Positions 42,436 to 50,317 of a DNA stretch of 64,000 bases are shown here, piece after piece. A program made the translations under genes and the position numbers. The stretch comes from Hungatella sp. UBA3048 (lineage in GTDB: Bacteria; Bacillota; Clostridia; Lachnospirales; Lachnospiraceae). Every line of letters begins with the position of its first letter. The stretch's first letter is position 1. The stretch spans positions 69,426-133,425 of the forward strand of contig DFCS01000033.1 in assembly GCA_002367105.1 (NCBI GenBank). Direction: 5' to 3'. The notes beneath the pieces are model-generated. The model did not search any database. It worked only from the letters and a program-made list of their open reading frames with translations, and was not told where the DNA came from.

Positions 42436-43653
42436 ATGCTGAAAGGAAAAAATATCATTTTGGGTGTAACAGGAAGTATTGCGGCCTATAAGATAGCCGG
42501 ACTTGCCAGTATGCTGGTAAAAAAGGGCTGCAACGTACATGTCTTAATGTCCCAAAATGCCACGAATTTTATTAATCCCATTACGTTTGAAACATTGACA
42601 GGCAATAAATGCCTGGTGGATACCTTTGACCGCAATTTTCAGTTCAATGTAGAGCATGTATCCATTGCCAAGCTTGCCGACGTTGTAATGATTGCACCGG
42701 CCAGTGCCAATGTGATCGCAAAGCTGGCTCATGGAATGGCGGATGACATGCTGACAACCACTGTTTTGGCATGCAGATGCAAGAAGATCATTTCTCCTGC
42801 CATGAACACCAATATGTACGAGAATCCAATTGTTCAGGATAATTTAAGGATTTGTGAGTCCTATGGCATGGAAGTAATCAAACCTGATTTCGGGTACCTG
42901 GCCTGCGGAGATATTGGGGCAGGAAAGATGCCGGATCCTGAGGTGCTTTTTGATTTCATAGAAAAAGAGGTCTGCTATGAAAAAGACCTGGCAGGAAAGA
43001 AGATTCTGGTTACGGCCGGTCCCACAAGGGAAACTATTGATCCGGTCCGCTATATCACAAACCATTCCACAGGGAAAATGGGCTATGCGTTGGCAAAGGC
43101 GGCTTCCTTAAGAGGCGCGGATGTGACGCTTGTAAGCGGGAAAACGGATACACCAAAACCCCGGTTTGTACACCTCATAGAGGTCGACAGCGCAAAAAAT
43201 ATGTTTGATGCGGTTACGGCAAAAGCGGAATCTCAGGATGCCATCATTAAGGCCGCTGCTGTGGCGGATTACCGCCCAAAGCATGTAGGAACGGAAAAAA
43301 CAAAGAAAAAAGACGGAGAAATGGTTATAGAACTGGAACGGACGGACGATATCCTTAAATGGCTGGGAGAGCACCGCAGAAAGGGACAGTTTCTTTGCGG
43401 CTTTTCCATGGAGACCCAGAATATGCTGGAAAATTCAAGAGTAAAGCTTGATAAAAAAAAGATAGATATGATTGTTGCCAATAACTTAAAAGTGGAAGGA
43501 GCCGGCTTTGGAACTGATACCAACGTAGTTACCATTATTACCAGGGAAAAAGAACTTCCATTGGAGACAATGACAAAGGAGAAGGTTGCGCACCGCATTC
43601 TGGATGAGATATTTACCCGTCAGAATGAGGGAAAGAAGGAGCAGGAATTATGA
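42436..43653 (+). CDS. coaBC: Bifunctional phosphopantothenoylcysteine decarboxylase / phosphopantothenate--cysteine ligase
   Basis: The enzyme joins cysteine to 4'-phosphopantothenate and decarboxylates the product. The N-terminal CoaC flavoprotein domain (about 1-180) has ILGVTGSIAAYK, PASANVIAKLAHG, PAMNTNMYENP and the catalytic Cys in LACGDIGAGKMPD. The C-terminal CoaB domain has KILVTAGPTRETIDPVRYITNHSTGKMGYALA, the KAAAVADYRP segment and MIVANNLK. The 405-residue length is standard. GGGAGGCAC precedes the ATG. The esterase-like gene downstream overlaps its stop. Confidence 0.97.
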   Translation: MLKGKNIILGVTGSIAAYKIAGLASMLVKKGCNVHVLMSQNATNFINPITFETLTGNKCLVDTFDRNFQFNVEHVSIAKLADVVMIAPASANVIAKLAHGMADDMLTTTVLACRCKKIISPAMNTNMYENPIVQDNLRICESYGMEVIKPDFGYLACGDIGAGKMPDPEVLFDFIEKEVCYEKDLAGKKILVTAGPTRETIDPVRYITNHSTGKMGYALAKAASLRGADVTLVSGKTDTPKPRFVHLIEVDSAKNMFDAVTAKAESQDAIIKAAAVADYRPKHVGTEKTKKKDGEMVIELERTDDILKWLGEHRRKGQFLCGFSMETQNMLENSRVKLDKKKIDMIVANNLKVEGAGFGTDTNVVTIITREKELPLETMTKEKVAHRILDEIFTRQNEGKKEQEL

Positions 43654-44465
43654 GAATTGAGAAAAGACAAATCGTTGTACCAGGGCAGTTGACCGGCCCG
43701 GTGTGTTTGACAGGTTATTTGCTGGACAGCATAAGCGTTAACCCGGATATGCTTCGCCCTGCTGTGATTGTGCTCCCAGGAGGCGGATACAGCCGGCGGT
43801 CGGACCGGGAGAGTGAGCCCATAGCCCTGCAGTTTCTATCCATGGGCTGCCATGCTTTTGTTTTGGATTACAGCGTGGACCCCAATCGTTTTCCCACTTC
43901 CCTTAGAGAGCTTGCGGAAGCGGTAGCTGTCATCCGGCAGCACGCAGCAGAGTGGAAGGTTGACACGAATAAAATCATTCCATGCGGTTTTTCTGCCGCC
44001 GGGCATTTGGCCTGCAGTCTTGGGGTTTTCTGGGACAGGGATTTTGTGTGGGAAGCCATAGATCGGACTCCGGAGGAGATCCGGCCGGCCGGACTGATTT
44101 TAAATTACCCTGTGATCACCAGCGGAGAATTTAAGCATGCCGGTTCTATCTTAAGTCTTTTGGGCGAGAATGCGGCAAAGGAAGAGATTGAGGCGGTATC
44201 CTTAGAGAACTTTGTTACAGAAAAGACTCCCAAAGCTTTTCTATGGCATACGTATACCGATGACGCTGTGCCCCTTGAAAACAGTCTGCTCCTGGCTTCT
44301 GCCATGAGAAGGCATGGCGTGAATTTTGAACTTCATGTTTATCCTGCGGGATGCCATGGCTTGTCTCTGGCCAACGAAGAAACCGCAGGCTCCAATGAGT
44401 CCCTCATAGAACCTTCCTGCCAGAGCTGGATTTCTCTTGCAAAAACCTGGCTTTCTAATCTCTAG
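43650..44465 (+). CDS. Alpha/beta hydrolase, acetyl-xylan-esterase-like
   Basis: The 271-residue cytoplasmic protein is an alpha/beta hydrolase of the BD-FAE/AXE-like group. It has the oxyanion-hole motif PGGGY at about 45-50, the nucleophile elbow GFSAAGH (Ser near 116), the Asp in YTDDAVPLENS and the His in GCHGLS. It probably removes acetyl or other acyl groups from small glycosides. Its ATG overlaps the coaBC stop (ATGA), so it is translationally coupled to a CoA biosynthesis gene, which may be chance placement. Substrate unknown. Confidence 0.88.
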   Translation: MRIEKRQIVVPGQLTGPVCLTGYLLDSISVNPDMLRPAVIVLPGGGYSRRSDRESEPIALQFLSMGCHAFVLDYSVDPNRFPTSLRELAEAVAVIRQHAAEWKVDTNKIIPCGFSAAGHLACSLGVFWDRDFVWEAIDRTPEEIRPAGLILNYPVITSGEFKHAGSILSLLGENAAKEEIEAVSLENFVTEKTPKAFLWHTYTDDAVPLENSLLLASAMRRHGVNFELHVYPAGCHGLSLANEETAGSNESLIEPSCQSWISLAKTWLSNL

Positions 44466-44535
44466 CCGAATCAAGCACCGGTAGCTGCTATTCGGATATG
44501 CCCGGTAGAGCGGGGGATCTGTGAGTAAGCGGCGG

Positions 44536-44556
44536 AGCGGATTGCGAAAATCCGCT
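44536..44556 (+). other. Hairpin upstream of prfC
   Basis: AGCGGATT (44536-44543) pairs with AATCCGCT (44549-44556) around GCGAA. No T run follows, so it may be a weak terminator for coaBC-esterase. GGATATGCCCGGTAGAGCGG at 44493-44512 vaguely resembles the palindromic repeat family. Confidence 0.4.
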
Positions 44557-44576
44557 TAACTATGGAAGAGAGAATC

Positions 44577-44605
44577 TTGACTTATGGTTAGAATCATACT
44601 ACAAT
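44577..44605 (+). promoter_or_regulatory. Sigma-A promoter for prfC
   Basis: TTGACT (44577-44582) and TACAAT (44600-44605) are separated by 17 bases, giving a start near 44612, about 33 bases before the prfC start codon. Confidence 0.8.
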
Positions 44606-44644
44606 AGACGAGATCTAGACGTAAATTTTGGAGGAACTATTTTT

Positions 44645-46234
44645 GTGAATATAGCGGAAGAAATTAAAAAGAGAAGAACATTTGCTATTATTTCCCATCC
44701 GGATGCGGGAAAGACGACCTTGACGGAGAAATTTCTGCTTTACGGAGGAGCCATTAATCTGGCCGGTACCGTAAAAGGAAGAAAAGGCGCCAAGCATGCC
44801 GTTTCCGACTGGATGGAGATTGAAAAGGAGAGAGGTATTTCCGTCACCTCCTCTGTGTTACAGTTTAATTACGACGGATTCTGCATCAACATTCTGGACA
44901 CACCAGGCCACCAGGATTTCTCTGAGGATACCTACCGTACCCTTATGGCGGCCGATTCCGCTGTCATGGTCATTGACGGTTCCAAAGGTGTGGAGGCTCA
45001 GACCATCAAGCTGTTTAAAGTCTGCGTTATGCGCCATATCCCCATTTTTACATTTGTGAATAAGATGGACCGGGAAGCAAGAGATCCATTTGAACTGATG
45101 GATGAGATCGAGGAAGTGCTTGGGATCCGGACCTGTCCGGTCAACTGGCCCATAGGCTGCGGAAGAGAATTTAAAGGGGTTTATGACCGCTTTAAAGAAA
45201 CCATAACCACTTTCCGGGCGAATACGAACGGCCAGAAGGAAGTGGAGGCTACAGAAGTCCAGTTGGGAGATGCCCAGGTGGATCCAATGATCGGAGAAAG
45301 CTTTCACCAGCAGCTTATGGAAGATATCGAACTGCTGGACGGCGCCAGTGATGAACTGGATATGGACCGTGTCAGCAGGGGAGACTTATCTCCTGTATTT
45401 TTCGGTTCTGCTCTCACAAACTTCGGGGTAGAGACATTCCTGCAGCACTTTCTTCAGATGACAACTTCTCCGCTGCCAAGACTGACGACTACAGGAGTTG
45501 TAGACCCGTTTGAAGAGGATTTTTCCGCTTTTGTATTCAAGATTCAGGCCAACATGAATAAGGCTCACAGAGACCGTGTTGCATTCATGCGGATCGTCTC
45601 CGGCAAGTTTGATGCCGGCATGGAAGTAAACCACGTGCAGGGCAGCAAAAAGATGCGTTTGTCCCAGCCGCAGCAGATTATGGCCCAGGACAGGAAGATC
45701 GTGGAAGAGGCCTATGCAGGTGATATTATCGGAGTCTTTGATCCGGGCATTTTTTCCATCGGAGATACCCTTTGCAAATCCAATGAAAAATTTGAATATG
45801 AGGGAATTCCCACCTTTGCACCTGAGCATTTCGCAAGAGTGCGGCAGATGGATACCATGAAAAGAAAGCAGTTCATCAAAGGCGTAAACCAGATCGCCCA
45901 GGAAGGTGCCATTCAGATTTTCCAGGAATTTAATACCGGAATGGAAGAGATCATCGTGGGAGTCGTGGGAGAACTGCAGTTTGAGGTTTTGACCTATCGT
46001 CTGGAAAATGAGTACAATGTGGAAGTAAGGCTTGAGAAGCTTCCATACGAATATATCCGCTGGATCGTAAACAAAGAAGAGATTGATGTAGCCAGGATTC
46101 AGGGTACGTCTGATATGAAGCGGATCAAGGATTTAAAGGACAATCCACTTCTTTTATTTGTCAACAGCTGGAGCGTTGGCATGGTATTGGAGCGTAATCC
46201 GGGACTAAAGCTTTCAGAATTCGGCCACAACTAA
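44645..46234 (+). CDS. prfC: Peptide chain release factor 3
   Basis: RF3 is the GTPase that recycles RF1/RF2 from the ribosome after termination. The 529-residue protein has the G1 loop SHPDAGKTTLTE, a switch region with KGAKHAVSDWMEIEKERGISVTSS, G3 DTPGHQDF and G4 NKMDRE, then the beta-barrel and C-terminal domains with EFNTGMEEIIVGVVGELQFEVL. The start is a GTG at 44645 with GGAGGA 9 bases upstream. It is transcribed from its own promoter and is followed by a short CCCGC/GCGGG hairpin at 46240-46254 with little T run. Confidence 0.96.
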   Translation: MNIAEEIKKRRTFAIISHPDAGKTTLTEKFLLYGGAINLAGTVKGRKGAKHAVSDWMEIEKERGISVTSSVLQFNYDGFCINILDTPGHQDFSEDTYRTLMAADSAVMVIDGSKGVEAQTIKLFKVCVMRHIPIFTFVNKMDREARDPFELMDEIEEVLGIRTCPVNWPIGCGREFKGVYDRFKETITTFRANTNGQKEVEATEVQLGDAQVDPMIGESFHQQLMEDIELLDGASDELDMDRVSRGDLSPVFFGSALTNFGVETFLQHFLQMTTSPLPRLTTTGVVDPFEEDFSAFVFKIQANMNKAHRDRVAFMRIVSGKFDAGMEVNHVQGSKKMRLSQPQQIMAQDRKIVEEAYAGDIIGVFDPGIFSIGDTLCKSNEKFEYEGIPTFAPEHFARVRQMDTMKRKQFIKGVNQIAQEGAIQIFQEFNTGMEEIIVGVVGELQFEVLTYRLENEYNVEVRLEKLPYEYIRWIVNKEEIDVARIQGTSDMKRIKDLKDNPLLLFVNSWSVGMVLERNPGLKLSEFGHN

Positions 46235-46326
46235 AAAATACCCGCTTTGCGGGTTGCTTGCACAAATCAGATGCCGGAAAGCTGGTAACGGTTTAGTAAT
46301 CATAAAATATAAGGAGGCAGCAGACA

Positions 46327-46779
46327 ATGAGTAAGATTGATGAAGTAAGGGCAGCCATGGTAGAGGCAATGAAGGCAAAGGATAAACAGCGAAAAGATGC
46401 CTTATCCATGCTTCTTTCTGCTCTTAAGAATTTTGAAATCGATAAGAAGGACCATACCCCTATTACGGAAGAAGAAGCCAATACGGTAGTAAAGAAGGAA
46501 ATCAAACAGAATCAGGAAACTCATGATCTTGCGCCTGAAGACAGGACGAATATCAGGGAAGAAGCGGCGTTTCGTATTACCGTCTATAAGGAATTTGCTC
46601 CCGAGGATATGGGAGAGGAGCAGATCAGGGAGATTATCCAGTCTGTTCTTGAGGAACTTGGAATTGAGGCTCCTACTGGGGCAGACAAAGGAAAGATCAT
46701 GAAGACCCTGATGCCCAAGGTAAAGGGAAAAGCGGATGGCAAGGCAGTAAATGACGTACTGGCATCTATGATGAAATAA
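46327..46779 (+). CDS. yqeY: GatB/YqeY domain protein
   Basis: The 150-residue protein is a stand-alone YqeY, related to the C-terminal helical tail of GatB that recognises tRNA. Conserved pieces are KDKQRKDALSMLLSALKNFEIDKK, TEEEANTVVKKEIKQ and the C-terminal GKIMKTLMPKVKGKADGKAVNDVL. Its exact role is unsettled. AAGGAGG precedes the ATG. It lies between prfC and the dipeptidase with 20 bases to the next gene, so cotranscription with the dipeptidase is likely. Confidence 0.93.
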   Translation: MSKIDEVRAAMVEAMKAKDKQRKDALSMLLSALKNFEIDKKDHTPITEEEANTVVKKEIKQNQETHDLAPEDRTNIREEAAFRITVYKEFAPEDMGEEQIREIIQSVLEELGIEAPTGADKGKIMKTLMPKVKGKADGKAVNDVLASMMK

Positions 46780-46799
46780 GAAAAAAAGAGGTGTGGATC

Positions 46800-48203
46800 A
46801 TGTATAGGAAAGAAATAGAAAAATATATAGAGTCACATAAACAGGAAATGATAGAAGACATCTGTACGCTGTGCCGCATTAACAGTGAAAAGATGCCATA
46901 CAGGGAAGGGATGCCCTACGGACCTGGAGCGTTTGAAGCTTTAAATGAAGCGATGGATATTGCGGAATCCTATGGTTTTTCCATTACCAATTATGATAAT
47001 TATGTTGGAACGGCAGATTTAAACGATAAGGAGAGACAGCTTGATATCCTGGCCCATCTTGATGTGGTGCCGGCAGGAGAAGGCTGGAAGGAGACGGAGC
47101 CTTTTGAGCCGGTAGTAAAGGGAGATAAACTATTCGGCAGGGGAACCGCAGATGATAAAGGTCCGGCTGTTGCAGCTCTTTATGCCATGAGAGCGGTAAA
47201 AGAGCTGAATATTCCTCTTAATAAAAATGTGCGGCTGATCCTGGGAACGGACGAAGAGTGCGGAAGCTCAGATATCGCTCATTATTATTCCATTGAAAAG
47301 GAAGCACCTATGACCTTTTCTCCTGACGGCTCTTTCCCGGTTGTGAATACGGAAAAGGGTGGATTAAACGGCCATTTCACCGCAGAATGGGCAGCTTCTG
47401 ACCAGCTTCCAAAACTGGTAAGCCTAGAGGCCGGAACCAAAGTAAACGTGGTTCCCGGAAAGGCCAGTGCAGTTGTGACCGGCCTTGATGCAAAGGTCCT
47501 TGAACACGCAGCGGCAGAGTGTGAAAAAAGAACAGGAATCCGTTTCGAACTGAAATTGGATGAAGATACAGCCATCATAACTGCAATCGGTAAAAGCGCT
47601 CATGCTTCTCTTCCTGAGGAGGGTAATAACGCCCTGACCGGACTTCTTTTATTCTTAACAGGGCTTCCTCTGGCGGAATGCCAACAGCTGATCATGATCC
47701 GCCGCCTTCTGGAACTGATCCCTCATGGGGATACTTCAGGAGAAGCATTGGGAATCGCAATGGAAGATGAGCTCTCCGGCAGTCTGACTCTGGCATTCAG
47801 TCTCTTAAACGTGACAGAATCCGGTCTGGAGGGTACCTTTGACAGCAGGTGTCCGGTTTGTGCAACTGAGGAGAATGTCCTTTTAGTGGTAAGAAGAAAC
47901 ATGGCGGAAAAGGGTTTTACCCTTCACAATGATTCCATGAAGCCTCCTCATCATGTGGATGGAAATTCGGAATTTGTAAAGACCCTGCTCAGTGCTTATG
48001 AAAGCTATACAGGCCGCAAGGGAGAGTGCGTATCCATGGGCGGCGGTACCTATGTCCATAATTTAAAGAACGGCGTTGCCTTCGGCGCTTCCATGCCGGG
48101 GACAGATAACCGTATGCATGGAGCTGATGAGTATGCAGTCATTGACGAACTGATTGTAAGTGCAAAGATATTCGCGCAGGTGATTGTAGACTTGTGTTCA
48201 TAA
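46800..48203 (+). CDS. Sapep-family dipeptidase (PepV-like metallopeptidase)
   Basis: This 467-residue M20-family enzyme would hydrolyse dipeptides in the cytoplasm using two metal ions. Metal ligands are visible as His in ILAHLDVVPAG, bridging Asp in FGRGTADDKGP, the catalytic/ligand pair in GTDEECGS and Asp in FSPDGSFP, with a late His in the MPGTDNRMHGADE segment. The start is the ATG at 46800 after AGAGGTG; the GTG 9 bases earlier is part of that binding site. The following gene is the methionine transporter, but a promoter separates them. Confidence 0.93.
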   Translation: MYRKEIEKYIESHKQEMIEDICTLCRINSEKMPYREGMPYGPGAFEALNEAMDIAESYGFSITNYDNYVGTADLNDKERQLDILAHLDVVPAGEGWKETEPFEPVVKGDKLFGRGTADDKGPAVAALYAMRAVKELNIPLNKNVRLILGTDEECGSSDIAHYYSIEKEAPMTFSPDGSFPVVNTEKGGLNGHFTAEWAASDQLPKLVSLEAGTKVNVVPGKASAVVTGLDAKVLEHAAAECEKRTGIRFELKLDEDTAIITAIGKSAHASLPEEGNNALTGLLLFLTGLPLAECQQLIMIRRLLELIPHGDTSGEALGIAMEDELSGSLTLAFSLLNVTESGLEGTFDSRCPVCATEENVLLVVRRNMAEKGFTLHNDSMKPPHHVDGNSEFVKTLLSAYESYTGRKGECVSMGGGTYVHNLKNGVAFGASMPGTDNRMHGADEYAVIDELIVSAKIFAQVIVDLCS

Positions 48204-48238
48204 AATTTAGGTTTTTGTTTCAAAATATAAAATAAGTA

Positions 48239-48267
48239 TTGACAAAAACAGGAAGAGAGCGTAAAAT
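48239..48267 (+). promoter_or_regulatory. Sigma-A promoter for the metNIQ leader
   Basis: TTGACA (48239-48244) and TAAAAT (48262-48267) with a 17-base spacer. Transcription would start near 48274. A 5' hairpin, ATTCCTA/TAGGAAT (48283-48289, 48299-48305), lies just before the leader-peptide ribosome binding site. Confidence 0.85.
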
Positions 48268-48325
48268 ACGCCTCATAAAGTAATTCCTAGTTTGCCTATA
48301 GGAATCAGTGGGAGGAGTAGCTGCC

Positions 48326-48421
48326 ATGAACCAGTGGAGAGCCATGCAGATGAATATGAACAAGATGAACGGCATGTGTATGATGATGTGTCGTGTATCA
48401 GAGTGCATAAAAATACGATAA
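48326..48421 (+). CDS. Methionine-rich leader peptide of metNIQ
   Basis: A 31-codon open frame starts at the ATG at 48326 with GGGAGGAG 9 bases upstream and ends at TAA 48419-48421. It encodes 9 Met and 3 Cys; the core is MCMMMC at codons 17-22, with further Met at 7, 9, 11 and 14. It lies between a consensus promoter and an intrinsic terminator, and the next gene is the methionine transporter. This is the layout of an amino acid attenuator, in which ribosome stalling at Met codons under starvation would prevent terminator formation. No T-box or S-box sequence is seen here. The peptide is too short to have been predicted by usual gene finders. Function is inferred from codon content and position. 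Confidence 0.75.
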   Translation: MNQWRAMQMNMNKMNGMCMMMCRVSECIKIR

Positions 48422-48484
48422 TCGTTTCATTTGTATGGATTGTGATTGGAATTCGCTGAGAGCAGCAATACGCGGAAAATTTTA

Positions 48485-48518
48485 GGTCGCAAGTCTGTGC
48501 AGGGCTTGCGGCCTTTTT
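48485..48518 (+). terminator. Leader terminator of metNIQ (attenuator)
   Basis: GGTCGCAAG (48485-48493) pairs with CTTGCGGCC (48505-48513, one G-T pair), loop of 11, followed by TTTTT. It lies 64 bases after the leader peptide stop and about 77 bases before the metN start. A small GCTG/CAGC hairpin at 48455-48466 lies between. I could not identify the antiterminator pairing by eye. Confidence 0.85.
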
Positions 48519-48530
48519 GTACCTTAAAAA

Positions 48531-48587
48531 ACAACCTACGGGAAGTCCATTATGCCTGGAAAGATGGGCAATAATAATGAAAGGAAA
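48531..48587 (+). repeat. Degenerate copy of the palindromic intergenic repeat before metN
   Basis: CAACCTACGGGAAGTCCATTATGCC (first bases quoted in parts: CAACCTACGGG, then TCCATTATGCC) aligns with the copies near clpP. The TGCC/GGGCA arms are at 48552-48555 and 48566-48570, and the tail AATGAAAGGAAAC supplies the metN ribosome binding site. Confidence 0.6.
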
Positions 48588-48594
48588 CAAACAA

Positions 48595-49617
48595 ATGCAG
48601 TCAGCAGAACCTATTATTCAGCTGGTGGGACTTGGAAAAGAGTTTCGTACCACAGGCGGCCCGATTAAGGCCCTGGACGATATCAACCTGTCCATAGAAC
48701 AGGGAGAGATATTTGGAATTATAGGATTAAGCGGAGCCGGAAAAAGTACTTTGGTCCGCTGTATCAATTATTTAGAAATACCGACATCAGGAGATGTACT
48801 TTTTGAAAACAAGAGTCTGGCCTCCATGCGGCCGCAGGAGCAGAGACTGGCCAGACAGTCCATGGGCATGATTTTTCAGCAGTTCAACCTGCTGGCTCAA
48901 AGGAATGTTCTTCAGAATGTGTGCTTTCCGCTGGAAATCGCCAAGGCGCCCAAAAAGGAAGGGTTAAAAAGAGCCATGGAGCTTTTGGAGATCGTGGGTC
49001 TTAAGGACCGGGCCAAGGCTTATCCGGCTCAGCTGTCAGGCGGGCAGAAGCAAAGGGTAGCCATAGCAAGAGCCCTGGCAACCAATCCGAAGGTTCTCCT
49101 TTGCGATGAGGCCACTAGTGCGTTGGATCCAAATACCACAAAGTCCATACTTGGACTTTTAAAAGATATTAACAAGTCTATGGGAGTTACCGTGGTTGTT
49201 ATCACCCATGAGATGTCGGTAATAGAAGCTATCTGTGACCGTGTGGCGATTATTGACCAGAGCCATATTGCAGAAGTGGGAAGCGTAAAGGAAATATTCT
49301 CTGAGCCAAAGTCAAAGATCGGCAGACAGCTCATATTAGGGGAGGCGGCGGAACAGGTCAGTCGTTTCGGCGGCTCCAGAAGAGTCCGGATTTCCTTTGA
49401 CGGACGGTCTTCCTTTGAGCCGGTTCTTGCCAATATGATATTAGCCTGTAAGGTACCGGTGAACATTATGCATGCGGAGACCAGAGATATTAACGGAACC
49501 GCTATGGGGCAGATGGTCATCCAGCTTCCGGATAATGAGGTGGACCAGAACCGGGTGCTTAATTATTTAAAGACAGCAGGGATTACACATGAGGAGGTGA
49601 AGCAACATGACCTTTGA
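48595..49617 (+). CDS. metN: Methionine ABC transporter ATP-binding protein
   Basis: MetN energises methionine uptake. The 340-residue protein has Walker A GLSGAGKST, Q loop IFQQFNLL, signature LSGGQKQR, Walker B VLLCDEATSALDP, H loop ITHEM and a C-terminal NIL domain (from about 260, ending near VLNYLKTAGITHEEV) that senses methionine and inhibits transport. The start at 48595 has AAAGGA from the repeat 9 bases upstream; the ATG at 48577 is possible but lacks a good site. Transcription is likely set by the leader attenuator. Confidence 0.95.
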   Translation: MQSAEPIIQLVGLGKEFRTTGGPIKALDDINLSIEQGEIFGIIGLSGAGKSTLVRCINYLEIPTSGDVLFENKSLASMRPQEQRLARQSMGMIFQQFNLLAQRNVLQNVCFPLEIAKAPKKEGLKRAMELLEIVGLKDRAKAYPAQLSGGQKQRVAIARALATNPKVLLCDEATSALDPNTTKSILGLLKDINKSMGVTVVVITHEMSVIEAICDRVAIIDQSHIAEVGSVKEIFSEPKSKIGRQLILGEAAEQVSRFGGSRRVRISFDGRSSFEPVLANMILACKVPVNIMHAETRDINGTAMGQMVIQLPDNEVDQNRVLNYLKTAGITHEEVKQHDL

Positions 49618-50272
49618 TGCGACAACGATACAAATGCTTATTACCGGTATAGGAGAGTCTTTGTTTATGACGCTGACATCTTCCGTTTTTTCTTATCTTA
49701 TCGGTATCCCTCTGGGTATTATACTAATTGTTACAGATAAAGATGGAATCCATCCAATTCCCTGGCTCCAGCAGGTATTGGGACTTGTTATCAATCTGTT
49801 CCGCTCCATACCCTTTATTATTTTGCTTATTATGGTAATACCCGTTACAAAAATGATTGTTGGAACTCTTCTGGGACCCAAGGCCGTGATTCCGCCTTTA
49901 GTAATAGCAGCAGCTCCGTATGTTGCCAGAGTGGTGGAGTCTTCTTTTAAGGAAGTAGACAGCGGAGTGGTAGAAGCGGCGAAATCCATGGGTGCCTCTA
50001 CGTTTCAAATTATTTGTAAGGTTCTCCTTCCGGAGGCAAAGCCTTCCCTCTTAGTAGGAGCAGCACTTTCCGTAACAACCATATTGTCCTATTCCGCTAT
50101 GGCCGGATTTGTAGGCGGCGGCGGTCTTGGTGATATTGCGATTCGATATGGATATTACCGTTATCAGACGCAGATGATGTTTGTAACAGTCGCGATCCTT
50201 GTGATCATCGTCCAGATCATTCAGGAAACCGGAATGAAATTATCCAAAAAGAGCGACAAACGGATTAAATAG
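49607..50272 (+). CDS. metI: Methionine ABC transporter permease
   Basis: The 221-residue permease has the typical short MetI topology (five hydrophobic segments), with FRSIPFIILLI and the EAA loop VEAAKSMGASTFQIICKVLLPEAKPSL. Its ATG lies 11 bases inside the end of metN, after GAGGAGGTGAAG, so the two are translationally coupled. It forms the membrane channel for MetN and the lipoprotein MetQ. Confidence 0.95.
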   Translation: MTFDATTIQMLITGIGESLFMTLTSSVFSYLIGIPLGIILIVTDKDGIHPIPWLQQVLGLVINLFRSIPFIILLIMVIPVTKMIVGTLLGPKAVIPPLVIAAAPYVARVVESSFKEVDSGVVEAAKSMGASTFQIICKVLLPEAKPSLLVGAALSVTTILSYSAMAGFVGGGGLGDIAIRYGYYRYQTQMMFVTVAILVIIVQIIQETGMKLSKKSDKRIK

Positions 50273-50317
50273 TAACTGCCTCAGGCGTTACCATAAAAAA
50301 TTCAAGGAGGAAAAATT

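Noticed and set aside
41473..42540. Extended CoaX start at 42540
   Set aside because: The extra 63 codons cross the divergent promoter and the start of coaBC and are not conserved; the ATG at 42351 has AAAGGAG.
44466..44640. tRNA or small RNA gene before prfC
   Set aside because: The hairpins there do not form a cloverleaf and the region is explained by a weak terminator plus the prfC promoter.
48204..48594. S-box (SAM-I) riboswitch or Met T-box upstream of metN
   Set aside because: No T-box GGTGGNACCGCG sequence and no S-box core (GAGGGA...CTGGCCC...GAAACC...CGGCAACC) could be found; the Met-rich ORF explains the layout better.
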